NCBI RefSeq assembly: GCF_039532605.1
Contig: NZ_BAAARY010000012.1
Coordinates: 58,725 to 122,724 of the forward strand
Direction of reading: 5' to 3'
DNA: 64,000 nt
Source of the DNA: Pilimelia columellifera
GTDB taxonomy: Bacteria > Actinomycetota > Actinomycetes > Mycobacteriales > Micromonosporaceae
Part shown: piece by piece, positions 32,117-43,400 of the stretch
Position numbering within the stretch: the stretch's first letter is position 1
How the letters are laid out: each line of letters starts with the position of its first letter
Notes under the pieces: generated by a model
Told to the model about the DNA's origin: nothing
The model's database searches: none
Seen by the model: only the letters and a program-made list of their open reading frames with translations
Made by a program: the position numbers and the translations under genes

Positions 32117-33397
32117 CTATCTGACGGCGGCGATCACCAACTGGAGCAGTTTGTTGAGGAAGACCGCGTTGTCCTCGTCATCGCCGTAAGGCTGGACCGT
32201 GGACTGGGTGACGGTCACTGACAACTTCAACGCCGGCAGCACCATGGAACTCTGCCCGCCGTAGCCATCGGCAAAGTACGAAGTCACCGGCCTACCTTTG
32301 ACCTTGACCCGGGTACGCCACCAGCCGTTGCCGTAGTCGTACTCCTCCGGGTCGGCCGGCGGGAGAGCGTCCGACCCGTCCCAGCGGATCGGCGCGTTGG
32401 CCACCGCCTCCGCGGGCACGATGCCCACCGGATCCGCTGGGTCAATCTTGCCGCCCTTGAGGTAAAGCTGCCCGAACCGGGCCAGTTCCCGGGCGGTGAG
32501 GTGCATGTTGAAGCCGCCGCTGTAGACGCCGCCCGGGTCTTTGAACCAGGCCTCCGGCGTGATGCCCAACGGACTGAACAGTTTCTCCTGCGCGTACTCG
32601 CAGGTGCTCCTGCCCGTCATCCTGGCGATGGCGGCGGAGACGAGATGGGTGTTGGCAGAGCTGTAGACCATGGTGGAACCTGGCACGGTAGGGCCCGGCT
32701 TCGCGTCGGGGTCGGCGCCGATCCGGATCATCTCCGCGACCCAGTCCGTTCGGTCCTTCCAGTCCCGGTAGTCATCGGCGGTCTCCGCGGAGACGCCCTC
32801 CTCGCCGAGCTCCTTCCAGGCAAGGCCGGAACTCATCCGGACCAGCGACTCCAAGGTGGTTCGCTGGTCCAGTGACGGGTTCGAGATGATCTTGGCTAGG
32901 GGTGTCTTCAGGCCGGCGGGGTAGCCGGCCGCCCGGTCGCGGAGCGCGATCGACAGAAGACCCTGCATGATGCTCTTCGAGGCCGAGTGGACGTTCAGGC
33001 TCTGCTCGGCGGCGCCACCGTGAAAGTACTTTTCCCAGAGCACGTCACCATCACGGGCGACCAGCAGACTCCGGGACGTGGGATAGCCGTCGACGAACTT
33101 GGCCGCCTTGGCAAGTCGTTCGGCGTCCAGCCCGAGCTGGGTGCGCGGATCCGTGGCGCTCACCCAGCGGGTGTCAGCTCTGAGCCTCTCCACGATCGGT
33201 CTGTTGGCGCCGTACATGCCCTCGGTGAGGGCGAACGCCGAGGCGGCGTCAGCGCACACCGCGGCGACCCCTTTGGCCCGTGGGCCGGGGACGCTCCCAG
33301 CGGCGTTCTCGGCCGTTGGCGGGGCGACGGCGGCACACAGGGTGACGGTCACCCCGACCGCCACCTGCTTTGCCCGGCATCTCATCACTGTTTTCAC
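32117..33397 (-). CDS. Serine beta-lactamase-family hydrolase, secreted
   Basis: 426 residues with an N-terminal signal-like region (about 1-33). The class C-like motif SxxK is in NVHSASKSIMQG (around residue 143), and the second motif Tyr-x-x in MVYSSANTHLVS. The blocks GLAWKE, LGITPEAWFKDPGGVYSGGFNMHLTARELARFGQLYL and YGNGWW are typical of the beta-lactamase (Pfam) family of esterases, transpeptidase-like enzymes and D-aminopeptidases. True beta-lactam activity cannot be inferred. The gene is flanked by a LamG relic and an AlkB-like gene and seems unrelated to the siderophore genes that surround it. The 150 bases upstream hold no gene. Confidence 0.88.
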   Translation of the reverse strand: MKTVMRCRAKQVAVGVTVTLCAAVAPPTAENAAGSVPGPRAKGVAAVCADAASAFALTEGMYGANRPIVERLRADTRWVSATDPRTQLGLDAERLAKAAKFVDGYPTSRSLLVARDGDVLWEKYFHGGAAEQSLNVHSASKSIMQGLLSIALRDRAAGYPAGLKTPLAKIISNPSLDQRTTLESLVRMSSGLAWKELGEEGVSAETADDYRDWKDRTDWVAEMIRIGADPDAKPGPTVPGSTMVYSSANTHLVSAAIARMTGRSTCEYAQEKLFSPLGITPEAWFKDPGGVYSGGFNMHLTARELARFGQLYLKGGKIDPADPVGIVPAEAVANAPIRWDGSDALPPADPEEYDYGNGWWRTRVKVKGRPVTSYFADGYGGQSSMVLPALKLSVTVTQSTVQPYGDDEDNAVFLNKLLQLVIAAVR

Positions 33398-33547
33398 TCT
33401 CTGTCAGCGTCGGTGAATCGGTCCCATTTTGGACCCTGTTATACAAGCTGACGACGAAACACGCCTTTTGCGACCCGGGGGGCCGGGGCCTCAACCCCGA
33501 CGTGGCCAGGTGTATGGCGGGATGACCTGCGATTGACGACGAGCGCG

Positions 33548-34171
33548 TCAGCGGACGCCGCGCGGCCGGAACTGGACGCTGATCCGCGGCCCGCACGGCC
33601 GGGTTGTCTTCGGCACGGCGTGTTCCCAGGCGCGCTGACACGAGCCGCCCATCACCAGCAGGTCACCGTGGCCGACGTCGAAGCGCAGCGTGCGGCCGCC
33701 GCCGCGCGGACGCAGCGCAAGCGTCCGGGGAGCGCCGAGCGAAACGATCGCCACGATGGTGTCCGCGGTCGCGCCGCGCCCCACGGTGTCACCGTGCCAG
33801 GCGACGCTGTCGCGGCCGTCGCGGTACCAACACAGCCCGGCCGTGGCGAACGGCTCGCCAAGCTCCGCGCCATAGTGACTGTCGAGCGCCGCCCGGGCCG
33901 CGTCGAGCGCCGGGTCGGGCAGCGCCGCTCCCTCCCCGTAGAAGGCGAGCAGTCGGGGAACGGCCACGACCCGGTCGTACATCTGCCGCCGTTCGGCCCG
34001 CCACGGCACGGCATGACGCAACCGGTCGAACAGCGCATCGGCGCCCAGCAGCCAACCCGGCCGTAGGTCCAACCACGCGCCAGCGGCCAGCGGCGTTCGC
34101 TGCACGACGCCGCCGAGCGGGCCGGGCCGAACCTCCTTGCCGCACGCGAGCAGCGATGCCTGGAACGTCAC
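33548..34171 (-). CDS. AlkB-like Fe(II)/2-oxoglutarate dioxygenase
   Basis: 207 residues, usual for the AlkB family. The iron ligands are visible as WHGD (His-x-Asp) and the later histidine in AWEHAVPK; the 2-oxoglutarate arginines are in RISVQFRPRG. SLGAPRTLALRPRGGG and HGDLLVMGGSCQRAWEH are standard AlkB motifs. Such enzymes oxidatively remove alkyl lesions from DNA or RNA bases. It is a single gene between the serine hydrolase and MbtH genes, in the same direction as both, with gaps of about 90 and 150 bases; a link with the siderophore is not expected. Confidence 0.92.
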   Translation of the reverse strand: MTFQASLLACGKEVRPGPLGGVVQRTPLAAGAWLDLRPGWLLGADALFDRLRHAVPWRAERRQMYDRVVAVPRLLAFYGEGAALPDPALDAARAALDSHYGAELGEPFATAGLCWYRDGRDSVAWHGDTVGRGATADTIVAIVSLGAPRTLALRPRGGGRTLRFDVGHGDLLVMGGSCQRAWEHAVPKTTRPCGPRISVQFRPRGVR

Positions 34172-34263
34172 GGCGCCAGCCTACCCCGGTATCGAACATA
34201 CGTACGAACAAGGCACGGTGGGCGCTCGTGATCCGACCCCGATGGCGACCGGTCCTGGTCGGA

Positions 34264-34491
34264 TCAGCTGTCCGTGCCGGGTAGGACCTGGTCCTGGCGC
34301 TCCCGTAACGACCTGGGTCGCAGATCGGACCAGTTGGACTCGACATAGTGCAGGCACGCATCCCGGCTGTCCTCGCCGAACACCTGGCGCCAACCGTCCG
34401 GAGCGGGCACAAACGTCGGCCACAGACTGTGCTGCTCCTCGGCGTTGACCAGGACGAGGAAGCGGCCATCGGGGTCGTCGAACGGGTTCAC
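34264..34491 (-). CDS. MbtH-like NRPS accessory protein
   Basis: 75 residues from GTG at 34491, which overlaps the NRPS stop as GTGA, so the two are translated together. The family signature is complete: FLVLVNAEEQHSLWPTF, PDGWRQVFGE, CLHYVESNWSDLRPRSLRE, including the three conserved tryptophans. MbtH proteins bind adenylation domains and are often needed for their folding or activity. The role here is to support the four A domains of the large synthetase next door. The upstream frame beyond 34491 is a shadow of the NRPS. Confidence 0.96.
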   Translation of the reverse strand: MNPFDDPDGRFLVLVNAEEQHSLWPTFVPAPDGWRQVFGEDSRDACLHYVESNWSDLRPRSLRERQDQVLPGTDS

Positions 34492-37400
34492 GGGTTCCTC
34501 CGCAGGGTCGAGATGGGTCGGGTGGGGTCGGCCGCCATGGCGGCCACGGCGTGGAGCAGGTCGTCGGCCAGGCGCCGGGCGTCGGCCTCCCCGAACAGGT
34601 CGGTGGCGTAGCCGAGATAGCACTCGACGGGTCCGGCGCCGCGGGGCTCGTAGAAGCTGAGCGTCAGGTCGGCGTGGGCCGCTCCGGTGGGGACGGCGTC
34701 GAACCCGCCGCCGCCGGGGGAGGCCAGGTCGGCCTGCTCGTGGTGGGCCACGAGCACCCGGGGGTCGGCGCCGAGGGTGGCCGCGCGGACGGCGGCGTAG
34801 GGCACGTCCTGGTGGTCGAGCGCGGCGAGGGTGGTCGCCCGGACGCGGCGGAGCAGCTCGGTCACCGTCGGGTCGCCGGAGGTGTCAGTGCGCAGGGTCA
34901 CCGGCTGGGCGAAGCAGCCGACCAGGTCCGCCAGTTGTTGGTCGGTCCGCCCGGCGACCAGGGCGCCGATCGGCAGGTCGTCGCCGGCGTCGTGGGCGGT
35001 GAGGACGGCGGCCAGGGCGGTGTGCAGCACCATGAACAGGCTGCTACCGGTGGCCCGGGCCAGCTGGTCGGCGGCGCCCCGCAACGCGAGGTCGATCGGC
35101 ATCGCCACCTCGCCGCCGATACGCGCCCGGCCGGCAGCCAGTTCGCCGACGACGCCTCGGCACGGCAGGCGCAGCGGCGGGACGCCCGCGAGCTGCTGCC
35201 GCCACCAGCCGAGTTGACGGGCGTGCCGGCTGGCCGGGTCGGCGGGGTCCCCGAGCAACGTCTCCTGCCAGCGGGTGTAGTCGCCGTAACCGACCGGCAG
35301 CGGCGACCAGGCTGGCGCCGCGCCGACGCCGCGGGCCGCGTACGCGGCGGCCAGATCGTCACAGAGCGGCAGCACCGACCACTCGTCGACGGCCAGATAG
35401 TCCATGGTGAGCAACAGCGCCTGGCCGTCGCCCGCGCTGAGCAGATACGCCCGCAGCGGCGGCTCGTCCGGCGTCGGGGCCGGCCGGGTGGCGGCGATCG
35501 CCGCCATCGCCTCGGCCAGCGGGCGGTCGGTGACGGCCACCTCCCGCAGCGGCGCCGGGTCCAACAGCCGCTGCTCCGCCGGACCGTCCAGTCTGCTGAG
35601 GTAGCCGGTGCGCAGGGGCTCGTGCCGCAGGCACAGGTCGTGCCAGGCGCCGCGCAGCGCCGTGACGTCGAACCCGGTCGGGGCGTGCAGGGCCAGCGCA
35701 TGGTCCCACCGCGCCCCGGGGATGGCCCGGTGCCGTTGCGGCGGCGCCAACGGCAGCACGGTCGGCCGGTCACCGGCGCCGAGGGCCGGTCGGGCGTCCC
35801 CAGCGGCGCCGGCCAGTCGCCGGGCCAGACCGGCGACGGTCGGGGCGTCGAACACGTCCCGGATGCTCAGCTGGGCGCCGAGGTGGGCGCTGATCCGGCC
35901 GACGAGCAGCATCGCCAGCATCGAGTGGCCGCCGAGGGCGAAGAAGTCGTCCCGGACGCCGACCCGAGGCAACCGCAGCAGCTCGGCGACGATTCCGGTC
36001 AGCGCCTTCTCGTCATCGGTGGACGGCTCGTCGTCGCCGGCCAGGCCAGCCCAGTCCGGGGCCGGCAGCGCCCGGCGGTCCAGCTTGCCGTTGCTGGTCA
36101 GCGGCAGCGGACCGTCGAGAACAATGACCATGGCGGGGACCATGTGCTCGGGCAGCGTCCGGGCGGCGAACGCCCGCAAACCCTCGCCGTCGGCAGGCTC
36201 GACCTCGTCGTCGGGGCTGGCCGATGGGGCGCGGTGGACGTAGCCGACCAGGCGGGCCAGCGGGCCGTCCCGGTCCACGACGGCGGCGGCCTGAACCACC
36301 TGCGGGTGGGCGGCGAGCGCCGCGGCCACCTCGCCCAGCTCGATCCGGAAACCGCGGATCTTCACCTGGTCGTCGAGCCGGCCGAGGAAGTCGAGGTTGC
36401 CGTCGGGGCGCCAGCGGGCCCGGTCGCCGGTGCGGTACACCCGCGCCCCAGCCGGTCCGAACGGGTCGGCGACGAACCGCGACGCCGTGAGCCCGGGCTG
36501 CCCGAGGTAGCCGCGGGCCAACCCGCGCCCGCCGACGTACAGCTCGCCGGCGACGCCGGGCGGCGTGGGCCGCATGGCGTCGTCGAGCACGTAGCAGCGG
36601 GTGTTCGGGTCCGGCACGCCGATCGGGACCGCCGCCGACCAACCCGGTGACGACTGCCACAGGGTCGAGTTGACGGTGGCCTCGGTGAGGCCGTAGGCGC
36701 CAAGCAGGTTGAGCCGCCCGGCCCACCGTCCGATGAGGTCCGGCGGGACGGTCTCGGTGCCGACCAGGATGGTCGCGCCCTCGGGCAGCTCGCAGCCGGG
36801 CGGCAGGGCCGCCACCAGCGACGGCGGCAGGATGAGGTGGGTGATCCGGTGCGCCGCGGTGAAGGCGGTGAGCGCCGGCCCGGCAACCCGCGCCGACTCC
36901 GGGCACAGCACCAGCGTCCCGCCGTGGCACAGCGCCATGACCTGCTCGAACACCGCCACGTCGAAGCCGAACGAGGCGAACTGGAGCACCCGGGCGTCCG
37001 GGGTCAGCCGCATCCGGTCGATCGCGGTGGCCAGCAGGCTGGCGATGCCCTCGTGCGGGACGCACACCCCCTTCGGGCGCCCCGTCGAGCCGGACGTGTA
37101 GATCACGTAGGCGGCGGCGTCCAGCGGGATCGGCGCCCGGGCCGGCGGCGCGGGATCGGCGGCGTCGAGCGCAGCGGCCGTGGCCGGGTCGTCGAGCAAC
37201 AGCCGCCTGACCACAGGCGCCGCCGGGACCGCGGCGCCCGTGGTGGTCACGACCAGCTCGGCCCCGGAGTCGGTGAGCTGGTGGGCCAGCCGCTCGGCCG
37301 GGTGGGTCAGCTCCAACGGCAGGTACGCCGCCCCGAGCTGGAGAACGCCCAGGACGACGGCGATGAGCTCCCGGCGCCGGGGCAGGCCCAGCGCCACCAC

Positions 37401-40400
37401 CGACCCGGCGGCCACGCCGGCGTCGGCGAGCAGCCGGGCGTGCTGGTTCGCGCGCGCCGCCAACTGCCGGTACGTCCACTCGCCGGTCTCGTCGACCACC
37501 GCGACGGCGTCGGGCCGGTCGGTGGCGACGGCGTCGAACAGGTCCGGCCAGGACAGCGCCGGCACGTCCCGCCCGGTCTGGTTCCAGCCGCGCAGCAGCC
37601 GCTCGGCCTCGCCGGGCAGCAGCACGTCGACGCCGCCGACCCGCCGGTCCGGGTCGGCGGTCACCGCCGCCAACACCAGCTCCAGCCGCCGCCCGATCGC
37701 CGTCGCGGTTGACGGGTCGAACAGGTCGGTGGCGTACTCCAGCCGGCAACCCAGCCGGCCGGTGTCGGTGTGCTCGGCGAATGAGAACACCAGGTCGAAC
37801 TTGGCGGCGCGGTGCTCGACGGGCAGCCACGAGCCGGCGAGGTCGCCGAGCCGGACCGTGTCGTCGCCGGAGCGCGCGTGGTAGCCGACCATCACCTGGA
37901 ACAGCGGGTTGCGGGCCAACGAACGCGGCGGGTTGAGCCGTTCCACGACCGCCTCGAACGGCACGTCGGCGTTGGCGAACGCGGCCAGCGCGCCCTCCCG
38001 GACCCGACCGGCCAGCTCGACGAAGGTCGGGTCGCCGGACAGGTCGGCGCGCAGCGTCAACGTGTTGACAAAGAAGCCGACCAGGTCGTCGAGGGCGGCG
38101 TCGTCCCGGCCGGCGACCGGGGCGCCGATGGGCAGGTCGCAGCCGGCGCCGAGCCGGTGCAGCAGGGTGGCGACGGCGGCGTGCAGCAGCATGAACATGC
38201 TCGCCCCGGTCCGCGCCGACAGGTCCCGCAGCCCGGCGGCGACAGCGCCGTCGATGGGGAACTCGTGCTCGGCGCCGGCGAACGTCGGACTGGCCGCACG
38301 CGCCCGGTCGGTCGGCAGCTCAAGCTCCGGTGGCGCCCCGTCCAGGGCCCGCTGCCAGAAGTCCAGCTGCCCGGCGGCCCGGCTGGTCGGCTCGGCCGGG
38401 TCGCCCAGCAGCTCCCGCTGCCACAGCGTGTAGTCGGCGTACTGGACCGGCAGCGCCGCCCAGGTGGGGGCCCGGCCGGCCAGGCGGGCCCGGTAGGCGT
38501 GGTCCAGGTCGGCCAGGAACGGCCGGTCGGACCACTCGTCCGTGGCGATGTGGTGCAGCGTCAACGCCAGCGCGCAGCCGCCGTCGTGACGGATCAGCGT
38601 GGCCCGCAGCGGCGGCTCGACGGACAGGTCGAACGGGCGGTGGACGGTCGCGAGCGCCAGCGCGGCCACATCGCCGTCGAGCACCTCGACCGGGATCGAC
38701 GCCGCCGGCAGCACCCGCTGTGTCGGGACGCCGTCGACGACGGGGAAGACGGTGCGCAGCGACTCGTGCCGGTCGGCCAGGTCGGCCAGCGCGCCGGTCA
38801 GCGCCGTGACGTCCGGTTCTCCGTCGAGGCCGAGGACGAGCGGGAAGTTGTAGGCCGGCGACTCCGGCTCCACCTGCTGCAACAGCCACAGCCGCTGCTG
38901 GGCGGCCGACAGCGGCAGCCGATCCGGTCGCCGCCCCGGCGCCAGCGCCGGACGACCGGTTCGCCCGGCCGCGGCCTGGGCCCGCCGGGCCAGCGCCGCG
39001 ACGGTCGGGGCCTCGAACAGGTCCCGGACGGTCAGCTCGGCGCCGATTCCGGACCGGGCCCGGCTCACCAGCCTGGTTGCCAGCAACGAGTGCCCGCCGA
39101 GGGCGAAGAAGTGGTCGTCGGCGCTCACGGACTCCAGACCCAACAGCTCGGCGTACAGGTCGGCCAGCGCCTTCTCGACCGGGCCGGCCGGCTCCCGTCC
39201 GCCGCCGCCGGCCGCCGGCCGGGGCAGGGCCGCGGTGTCCAGCTTGCCGTTGACGGTCAGCGGCAACGCGTCCAACGACACCAGCGCCGCCGGGACCATG
39301 TGCTCAGGGAGTCGGCCGGCGAGCCGCTCGCGCAGGGTGTCCGCCAGGCCCGGGTCGGCCGGCCCGCCGGACGGGACCAGATACCCGACGAGCCGGGCCA
39401 CCGGCCCGCCGTGGTCGACCACGACGACCGCCTGCCCCACCTCCGCCTGCTCCTGCAACGCCGTGGCCACCTCGCCCAGCTCGACCCGGTAGCCGCGGAT
39501 CTTCACCTGGTCGTCGGTGCGGCCGAGGAAGTCGAGGTTCCCGTCCGGCCGCTGCCGGACCAGGTCGCCGGTGCGGTACATCCGGCCGCCGGCCGGGCCG
39601 TACGGGTCGGCGACGAACCGGGACGCGGTGAGCCCGGGACGGGCGTGGTAGCCGCGGGCCAGGCCCACCCCGGCGATGTGCAGCTCGCCGGGCGCCCCGG
39701 GCGGCGTGGGCCTCAGGCGGGCGTCCAGGACGTATGCCCTGGTGTTGGCGATGGCCCGCCCGACGGTCGGGGTGTCGCTGTCGAACGTGGAGCCGCCGAG
39801 CGTGTTGATCGTGTACTCGGTCGGCCCGTACAGGTTGTAGCCGTAGACGCTGTCGGTGTCGCGTAGGCTCGACCACACCGCGTCCGAGACGGCTTCCCCA
39901 CCGAGCAGCACCAGCGCCGGCCGCCGCCGGCCCGGGCCTGCGGCGAGCAGGCCCTCCTCGATGAGCAGCTGGGCGTAGGTGGGCGTCACGTTGACCACGT
40001 CCACGGCGTGCGCGTCGCAGTAGGCGACCAGCGCCGTGGCGTCGCGGCGCAGCTGTTCGTCGCAGACGTGCACCTCGTGCCCTTCGACGAGCCAGAGCAG
40101 CTCCTCCCAGGACATGTCGAAGGCGAACGAGACGGTGTGCGCGATCCGCAGCCGCCGGCCGCCGGCCGCGGCGATCGCCGGGCCGAAGACCTCCCGCTGG
40201 TGGTTGAGCTGCATGTTCGTCAGCCCCCGGTACGGGGTGACCACGCCTTTGGGACGGCCGGTGGAGCCGGAGGTGTAGATGAGGTACGCCGGGTGCTCCA
40301 GCCGGTCGGCGACATCCCGTCCGAACCCGGGGGTCTCCTCGTCGGCCAGCGGGGCGCCGGAGCGGGCCGTCAGCTCGGCCACGACGGCCGGGTCGTCGAG

Positions 40401-43400
40401 CAGGACAGTCGTCGCCGCGGCGTTCAACGTCGCCGCCACTGCCGTTGTGGACAGCAGGCACGTCGGATCGGTGTCGTCGATCATCCAGTCGAGCCGGTCG
40501 GTCGGGTGGTCCAGGTCCAGAGGCAGGTACGCCGCCCCGGCCCGCAGCACCGCGAACAGCGCCACCACCATCTCCACCGAACGCGGCAACGCCAACGCCA
40601 CCACCCGCTCCGGGCCGGCGCCCCGGTCCAGCAACAGCCGCGCCATCGCATTGATCCGGCCGTCCAGCTCGGCGTAGGTCAGACGCTGGTCGCCGACGAC
40701 CAGCGCGGTCTCGTCCGGGGTCCGGGCAGCCTGGGCGGCAAGCAGCTCCGCGACGGTGTCGCCGATCATCGGGGCGGCGCTGGCGTTCCAGCCGGCCCGC
40801 AGCCCGGCCAGCTCGGCGTCGGTGACGGTGTCCACGGCGGCGACCGGGCCGTCGCCGCAGAGCCGGTCCACTGTGGCGCCCAGCCGCGCGGCCAGCGCCG
40901 CCGCCGTGTCCGCGTCGACGGCCCCGGGCTGGCGCAGCAGGGTCAGCCGCATCGACGTCCCGGGGGTGACCACCAGGGTCAGCGGGAAGTGTGTGGCGTC
41001 CCGGCTGGTGATCTCGGCGATGCCGTGCCGGCGTCGTAGCGCGTCGAGGGCGTCGGCGTCGGCAAAGTTCTGGAACACGTAGAGGGTGTCGAACAGCGGC
41101 CCGGTGCTCCGTTGGATGTCGGCCAGGCCGATGTGGTCGTACGCCATCAGCGCCGCCCGCTCGTCCTGGGCCCGGCGGAGCAGGTCGCCGACCTGCTCGT
41201 CGGGGCGCAGCCGCAGCCGCAGCGGCACCGTGTTGAGGAACATCCCGACGGTGTCGCCGGCCCCCGGCAGCTCCGCGGGCCGGCCGGAGACCGTCGCGCC
41301 GAACGTCACGTCCGTGCGGCCGGTCAGACCGCCCAGAACCATCGCCCACGCGGTCGACACGACGGTGTTGACGGTGACGCCGTGCCGCCGGGCGGTGTCC
41401 CGCAGCCGGCGAACCCGCTCGGCGCCCAGCTCGGCGACGTGCCGCAGCGGCTCGGTGGGCTCGACGCCGGCCGCCGCGGGCGCCACCAGGGTCGGCCCGT
41501 CGAGGTCGGCGAGCGCGTCCCGCCACGCCGCGATGCCGGCCTGCTCGTCCTGCCCGCCCAGCCACTCCAGATAGGTCCGGTACTCCCCAGGCGGCTCCAG
41601 CGCGGCGGCGTCTCCGCCGGCCGCGTACAGGTCCAACAGCTCAGCCAGGACGATGCCCTGTGACCAGCCGTCCCAGGCGATGAGGTGATGCGACAGCGCC
41701 AACGTGTCCGTGGCGCCCAGTCGCAGCAGCGTCAGCCGGCACAGCGGCGGACTGGCCAGGTCGAACCGGAGACCCCGGTCCAGCTCCAGAACCTGCGCCA
41801 ACCTCTCGGCCTGCTCCGCGGGCGTCAGCTCGGACAGGTCGACCTCGGTCAGCGGCAGCTCCCGCACCTCGGCCAGGACCTGCGCCGGGTCGCCCGCGTC
41901 GTCGACGATGATCCCGGTCCGCAGCGCGGCATGCCGGGCCAGCAGGGCCGACCCGGCGGAGCGCAGCCGGTCGGCGTCCAGCCGGTGGTCGAAGCGGTAG
42001 ACGTCCTGGGCGGTGTAGACGTCCTGCCCGCCGAAGGTGGCGTGGAAGTGGATGCCCCGTTGCAGCGGCGACAGCGGCCAGGTCTCCGGTCGCCCGGCAT
42101 CCTGCCCGCCCCGGACGCTCTCGGTCAGCTCGCACAACGCGCCACGCCAACCGTCGGCCAGCGCCGCCGCGTCGGCCGCGCTCAGCCCGCCCTGGCCGTC
42201 GGGCCAGGTGAGCGTCGCCGCCAGCGTCGGGCCGTCGGTGGTGTCGTGGCACACCGCGTCGATCTGCAACGCGTACGGCAGCGCCAGGTCCGCGTCGTAG
42301 GGCAGGTCCAGTCGCTCCGGCGCCGGCTCCCAGTCGCCGCCGGTGGCCGCGGGGAACCGGCCGTAGTAGTTGAACAGCACCTGCGCCCCGGGCAGGGCGG
42401 CCAGCAGCGGAGCGGTCTGCGCGTTGAGGTAGCGCAGCAGACCGTAGCCAAGGCCCTGGTCGGGGGCTTTCCGGACCCGTTCGGCGACCTGCGTCAGCAG
42501 CGCCGCCGGCTCGTCGCCGGCCGGCAGCCGGACCGGGTGAACGCTGGTGAGCCAGCCGACGGTCCGGGTCAGGTCCACACCGTCGAGGTCGGCCCGGCCG
42601 TGCCGCTCCACATCGACCAGCAGCTCCCCGGACCCGCCCCGCCACCTGGCGACGGCCACAGCCAGCGCCGCCAGCATCGCCTCGGTCACCTCCGCGCCGG
42701 TGGCCGCCGGGACCTGAGACAGCAGCGCCCGGGTGACACGGGGCGGCACGGTCAGCTCGTGCTTCCCGGCGGCGCCGACCGTGCCGCCGCGCCGGACGCC
42801 CGCGACCAGCTCGGCGCCGGGCGCCAGCGTCGCCGCCCAGTGCTCCAACTCGGCCAACCGACCCGGGTCGGCCGCCGCGGCCGTCAGCCGCCGGCTGTAT
42901 CCGCGTAGCGACTCGCCGACCGGCGCCAGCGCCGGCGCCTCGCCGGCGACGACCGCCGTCCACGCCTGCGCCAGGTCGGCCAGCATGATCCGCCAGGACA
43001 CCCCGTCGACGGCCAGGTGGTGGGTGGCCAGCAGCAGCCGGCCCGGCTCGTGCGGGCCGCAGTCGAAGTGGACGGCCTGGAGGAGCACGCCGTCGTCGGG
43101 CGACAGCCGGCCCACCGCCGCGTCCGCGGCCTGCTGAAGCGTCGCGGCCCGCCGCTGCTCGTCCAGGCCGGCGAGGTCCACCCGGCGTAGCAGTCCTGAT
43201 GCGCTGACGGAACCGACCGGCCGCACCGCCAGCGACCACAGCACGCCGGCCACCCGGGTGAGGGCCAGCCGCAGCGCGTCGTGGCGCTCGATGAGCCCGT
43301 CGACGACCCGCGTCAGCTGCTCGGCGCTCGCCCCGGCGGGGGTCTGGACCAGCAGCGACAGGTGGAACCGGTCGATCGTGCCGCCGTCGGTGCGCAGCTG

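Noticed and set aside
32117..33397. Antibiotic-resistance beta-lactamase.
   Set aside because: The SxxK and Tyr motifs only place it in the broad serine beta-lactamase-fold family, which includes many esterases and peptidases; nothing here shows beta-lactam activity.
34488..35000. Terminal thioesterase or reductase domain of the NRPS.
   Set aside because: The protein ends in a condensation-like domain; no GxSxG hydrolase motif or NAD(P)-binding reductase motif is seen before the stop.
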